A model generated the notes under the pieces. That model worked only from the letters and a program-made list of their open reading frames with translations, was not told the origin of the DNA and made no database searches. Below, piece after piece: positions 27,904 through 30,311 of a DNA stretch of 30,311 nt; position 1 is the stretch's first letter; each line of letters begins with the position of its first letter. The position numbers and the translations under genes were made by a program. The stretch comes from Spraguea lophii (lineage: Eukaryota > Microsporidia > Spragueidae). Location: NCBI GenBank assembly GCA_001887945.1, contig LDOQ01000128.1, positions 1-30,311 on the forward strand, given 5' to 3'.

Positions 27904-27907
27904 GGGG
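27904..27907 (-). promoter_or_regulatory. CCCC signal that identifies the 50-aa gene
   Basis: On the minus strand CCCC ends two positions before the ATG at 27902, the same arrangement as at dUTPase and the acidic protein gene. It is the main reason to accept this short frame. Confidence 0.55.
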
Positions 27908-27959
27908 TATGCAATTGAAAAAATAACAAAAATGTATCATAATCAATTGTAATCCTCTA

Positions 27960-28085
27960 GATTTTGGAACATAAGATAAGATTAATATATAAGATAATAT
28001 TTATGAATATATACGGTGAAATCAATTAATATAAGTATAATATGTATTAAGAAGTTATCAGTTTTATATCATGATGAATTACAAT
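27960..28085. repeat. Dispersed repeat, copy 2 (diverged)
   Basis: Counterpart of 14408-14530, with GGAACATAA, GAAATCAATTAATATAAG and ATATCATGATGA in the same order. It lies directly upstream of the 50-aa gene. No coding sequence. Confidence 0.45.
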
Positions 28086-28380
28086 AAAGGTTAGGTATTT
28101 TTAGTATAATAAAGATATTATTTCTAGAAAAAACTTTATGATAACCAATGGTATTAATTGAACATATAAATTCATTATAATTTATATTTTAATATTTTTA
28201 ATTTGCTGTTACAAAAATTATTTCGTTAATAGATAAATGAAAGGTTATTCACCCTCTTAGCGAAAAGAAAAATAATTGCAAGAATTAAAACAATACCCTG
28301 AAGAATACAATTTATAATATTTTTATTTTTTAAATAAACCAATTCCTAATATAAAAATACCATTTTATATTTTTATTTGA

Positions 28381-28935
28381 TTAAATCAGATCATTGTTCT
28401 TATTAATAAACGTATTTTTGTTGCTTAATAAATTTAACACACTTTTTTTAGGCACATTAAATTCCATTCCACTAGAATTTCTAACAATTATATCATTAAT
28501 ACCATCGCTGACAGTTTCTAATAGTTCATTAGCTTTTAGTTGTATTCCATTTCTATCCACAATATCTTTATCTAGAAAAACTATAGAACAATTACATGAT
28601 TTACTTATTTCTTGTTCTTTCTTATGATCTAAATAAAATAATACGTTAAAAGTAATTATTATGAATGTTATTATAAAAAAATATAATATATTTTGATTAA
28701 TTAAAAAATTAATACCAAATTCTAATAATGTTATAAGACTGAAAACAGTAGATTCATACAATATATCATAGAAATTTTTATAAAGCAAATGCATATTTAA
28801 AAATAATGCTGTAGCTGCTAATAATGAGTTAAGTACAATATCATATATTTTACATTCGTTAAAAATTGTTATTGATAATATCTGACAAATTGTTATTATT
28901 ATCAATTTTATGTTCATGTATTTTGTATTTCTCAT
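28381..28935 (-). CDS. Membrane protein with soluble C-terminal tail (184 aa)
   Basis: I do not recognise this protein. Residues about 8-25 (NIKLIIITICQILSITIF) form a first hydrophobic segment that could be a signal anchor. A second spans about 30-50 (IVLNSLLAATALFLNMHLL) and a longer hydrophobic hairpin about 62-103 (FSLITLLEFGINFLI, then ILYFFIITFIIITFNVLFYL), giving three or four membrane passes. The remaining 80 residues are soluble and start with a charged HKKEQE linker and a CNC pair. They continue with a compact mixed segment (IVFLDKDIVDRNGIQ, ETVSDGINDIIVRN). It has few Asn runs and ends NNDLI. The start is the first ATG of the frame; it is preceded by GCC rather than CCC. Function unknown. 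Confidence 0.72.
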   Translation of the reverse strand: MRNTKYMNIKLIIITICQILSITIFNECKIYDIVLNSLLAATALFLNMHLLYKNFYDILYESTVFSLITLLEFGINFLINQNILYFFIITFIIITFNVLFYLDHKKEQEISKSCNCSIVFLDKDIVDRNGIQLKANELLETVSDGINDIIVRNSSGMEFNVPKKSVLNLLSNKNTFINKNNDLI

Positions 28936-29048
28936 GGCTTTATTATTTATTGATAATATAAATGTTTGTTTGTATGACCTAATAAGATTTTGTTGCTTTT
29001 GTGATAAATTAATAAAAAAAATATTATAATCTTCTATGAACGTAGTAT

Positions 29049-29232
29049 GGAATTAGGTCTCATTGCATTACATTGAGTTTAAAACAAACTGACTAATATA
29101 TTATGGTAGATAATTCTTATATTATATAATTATATATATATTTTAATAATATTATATTTCTGATTATGACATTTTGGCAAAGTAATAGTAATTTTTCGAA
29201 TCGTATGATATGAAATTAAGTTCGTTATATTA
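29049..29232. repeat. LTR-like short dispersed motif, copies 2 and 3
   Basis: GGAATTAGGTCTCATTGCATTA (29049-29070) and GAAATTAAGTTCGTTATATTA (29212-29232) resemble each other and 16043-16064. Their upstream neighbours are also similar (CGTAGTAT and CGTATGAT). They flank the integrase fossil on its downstream side and may be eroded terminal repeats of that element. Confidence 0.35.
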
Positions 29233-29329
29233 TTAGAATAGTTATTTTTTAAAAATATAAAATATCTATAAGAAGATAATAATAAATAATAATGATTTAA
29301 AATTAATGAATAACTTTTTAAATAATTTT

Positions 29330-29945
29330 AAATCATTACTATCTCGATTGAGTATATTTAATCCAGGCATTGTATTATCCAATTTACTTATTGTATTTCT
29401 ACTAATATTACCTGTTTTCGATAACCATTTATTTTTTGAAATTCAATATTGCTAAAGTTAAATGAAAGATTAATCTCATCATGGAAAATGTTTTCACCTA
29501 AATTATATTTAGTATACTTGAGACGATTATATTGATGATTTACCGGTTCCTCTATGCACTTTAATATTATACTATATTCATACGTTGTTCTATTAAGTTC
29601 ATCTAATTATTTCATTGTTCAATTTGTATATATTTCCGAAAAAACGTATTTTTAAGGTTTTATCAAATAATTATATTTTACTTTATGCCTATGAATGATT
29701 ATGAACACTAACCATTTGTTTAATATCAAATTTTATCATAAGAATACTTTTTTATTCTTAAATTCAAGATCATTATCACTGTGAAGTTCTTTAGAGATAA
29801 TACATTGTAAAAATAGTGTTTCTATATATATGTGCGTGTTTCATCTGTATTTTTATTTAAGCAAGGAAATGACCAAACAAATTTTGTAGCATAATCCATT
29901 AAATTTAAACATATTTAAAATTGTTATTATTACCAGTGTAATCCA
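29330..29945 (-). pseudogene. Ty3/gypsy-type retrotransposon integrase fossil
   Basis: Broken minus-strand frames carry the retroviral-type integrase core in the correct order. ILDYTG then NNFKYV (29900-29945) fits the first catalytic Asp region. After a frameshift comes NLMDYATKFVWSFP (about 29865-29910), the family's D-Y/F-x-T/S-K-F/Y-x-W block. A second shift brings ELHSDNDLEFKN (29754-29789), the HSDNGxEF block with the second catalytic Asp, about 53 codons further as expected. Then IKQMVSVHNHS (about 29698-29730) stands where families show IKHxxxxPxHPQ. A tail reading NHQYNRLKYTKYNLGENIF (about 29500-29560) resembles the region after the core. Stops and shifts between blocks show a dead copy. 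The Gly of HSDNG is Asp here. The rest of the element would lie beyond the window end; 29946-30311 shows only degraded sequence. Confidence 0.72.
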
Positions 29946-30311
29946 AGATATAAGTTATATCAATTTATATTTTATTCAATTTTTCATCATAATTATTAAT
30001 TGTACAAGGAATTCAACTTTTTTTTTTGTTTTATATTATAATGTTTATTATTAATTTTAATATATATTTCATTTACATCTCTATGTGGATATATAAGAAT
30101 ATCTTCGTTATATTGCTTTTTAAAATTTGAAGATAATCGTGAATATATTTCAAACTATTTTTATTGGCTTTTTTAACAAAAATTTTGGGGCTTCTAAACT
30201 TTAAGGTCTACCAGTAAGGGTAGTACCTTGGAGTTTAAAAACACCACAAAACAACACTGAAAGATATTGGATAAAAGTTATTTAATTTTAAATATCAATT
30301 AGTATTTTTAT

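Larger units (their letters stand above)
28936..30311. other. Gene-free region of decayed mobile-element sequence
   Basis: Apart from the integrase fossil and the short motif copies, no intact frame is present. 30180-30260 is somewhat less A/T-rich (TTTTGGGGCTTC, AGTAAGGGTAGTACC) and may belong to the same element upstream of the integrase, but I could not recognise reverse transcriptase or protease motifs. Confidence 0.55.

Noticed and set aside
28215..28320. LQELKQYPEEYNL-like fragment with CCC motifs
   Set aside because: No ATG in frame, stops on both sides, and no match to a known protein; possible relic but unsupported.

Overview
The window looks like a stretch of a microsporidian (fungal-lineage, spore-forming intracellular parasite) nuclear genome. 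It is extremely AT-rich, and the recognisable genes are eukaryotic housekeeping genes without visible introns. Many starts carry a CCC or GGG triplet within about 0-15 nt of the ATG, a signal known from microsporidia. Several families appear in short or divergent form: a 75-residue PDCD5-like protein, a degenerate RuvB-like 2 and a 139-residue dUTPase. Intergenic tracts hold decayed transposons. The species cannot be named from the sequence. Asn-rich inserts also occur in Dictyostelium and Plasmodium, but the gene sizes and start signals favour a microsporidian.

Layout. 1-1496 is gene-free, with a likely decayed Merlin/ISXO2-type transposase. 1497-2270 (-) encodes a possible secreted protein. 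2271-4028 is AT-rich without genes. 4029-5396 (+) is a degenerate RuvB-like 2 AAA+ protein. It converges on 5671-8607 (-), a PMS1/PMS2-type MutL with an intact endonuclease signature and very long Asn-rich inserts. 9246-11759 (+) is a large leucine-rich-repeat protein. It converges on 12035-13813 (-), the V-ATPase catalytic subunit A. 14739-15158 (-) is dUTPase. 16779-21641 (+) is the CCR4-NOT scaffold Not1. 21937-23683 (-) holds a close pair, an unrecognised coiled-coil protein followed by the PDCD5-like protein. 23998-24609 (+) is an acidic protein and 24799-25356 (-) an Asn-rich hypothetical; between them lie TTAGG-type repeats. 26692-27453 (+) is a polytopic membrane protein, 27750-27902 (-) a 50-codon gene found by eye from its start signal, and 28381-28935 (-) a three-helix membrane protein. 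28936-30311 contains a frameshifted Ty3/gypsy-type integrase fossil and short LTR-like motif copies.

No operon-like system links these genes. They cover chromatin/RNP assembly (RVB2), mismatch repair and dUTP control (PMS1, dUTPase), mRNA decay (Not1), organelle acidification (VMA1) and several lineage-specific proteins. The most notable points are the RuvB-like 2 with substituted catalytic residues, the Asn-swollen PMS1 with a cysteine cluster in its ATPase domain, the hidden 50-aa gene, and the two transposon fossils at the window edges. I found no tRNA, rRNA or CRISPR array, and no evidence of a new multi-gene system.
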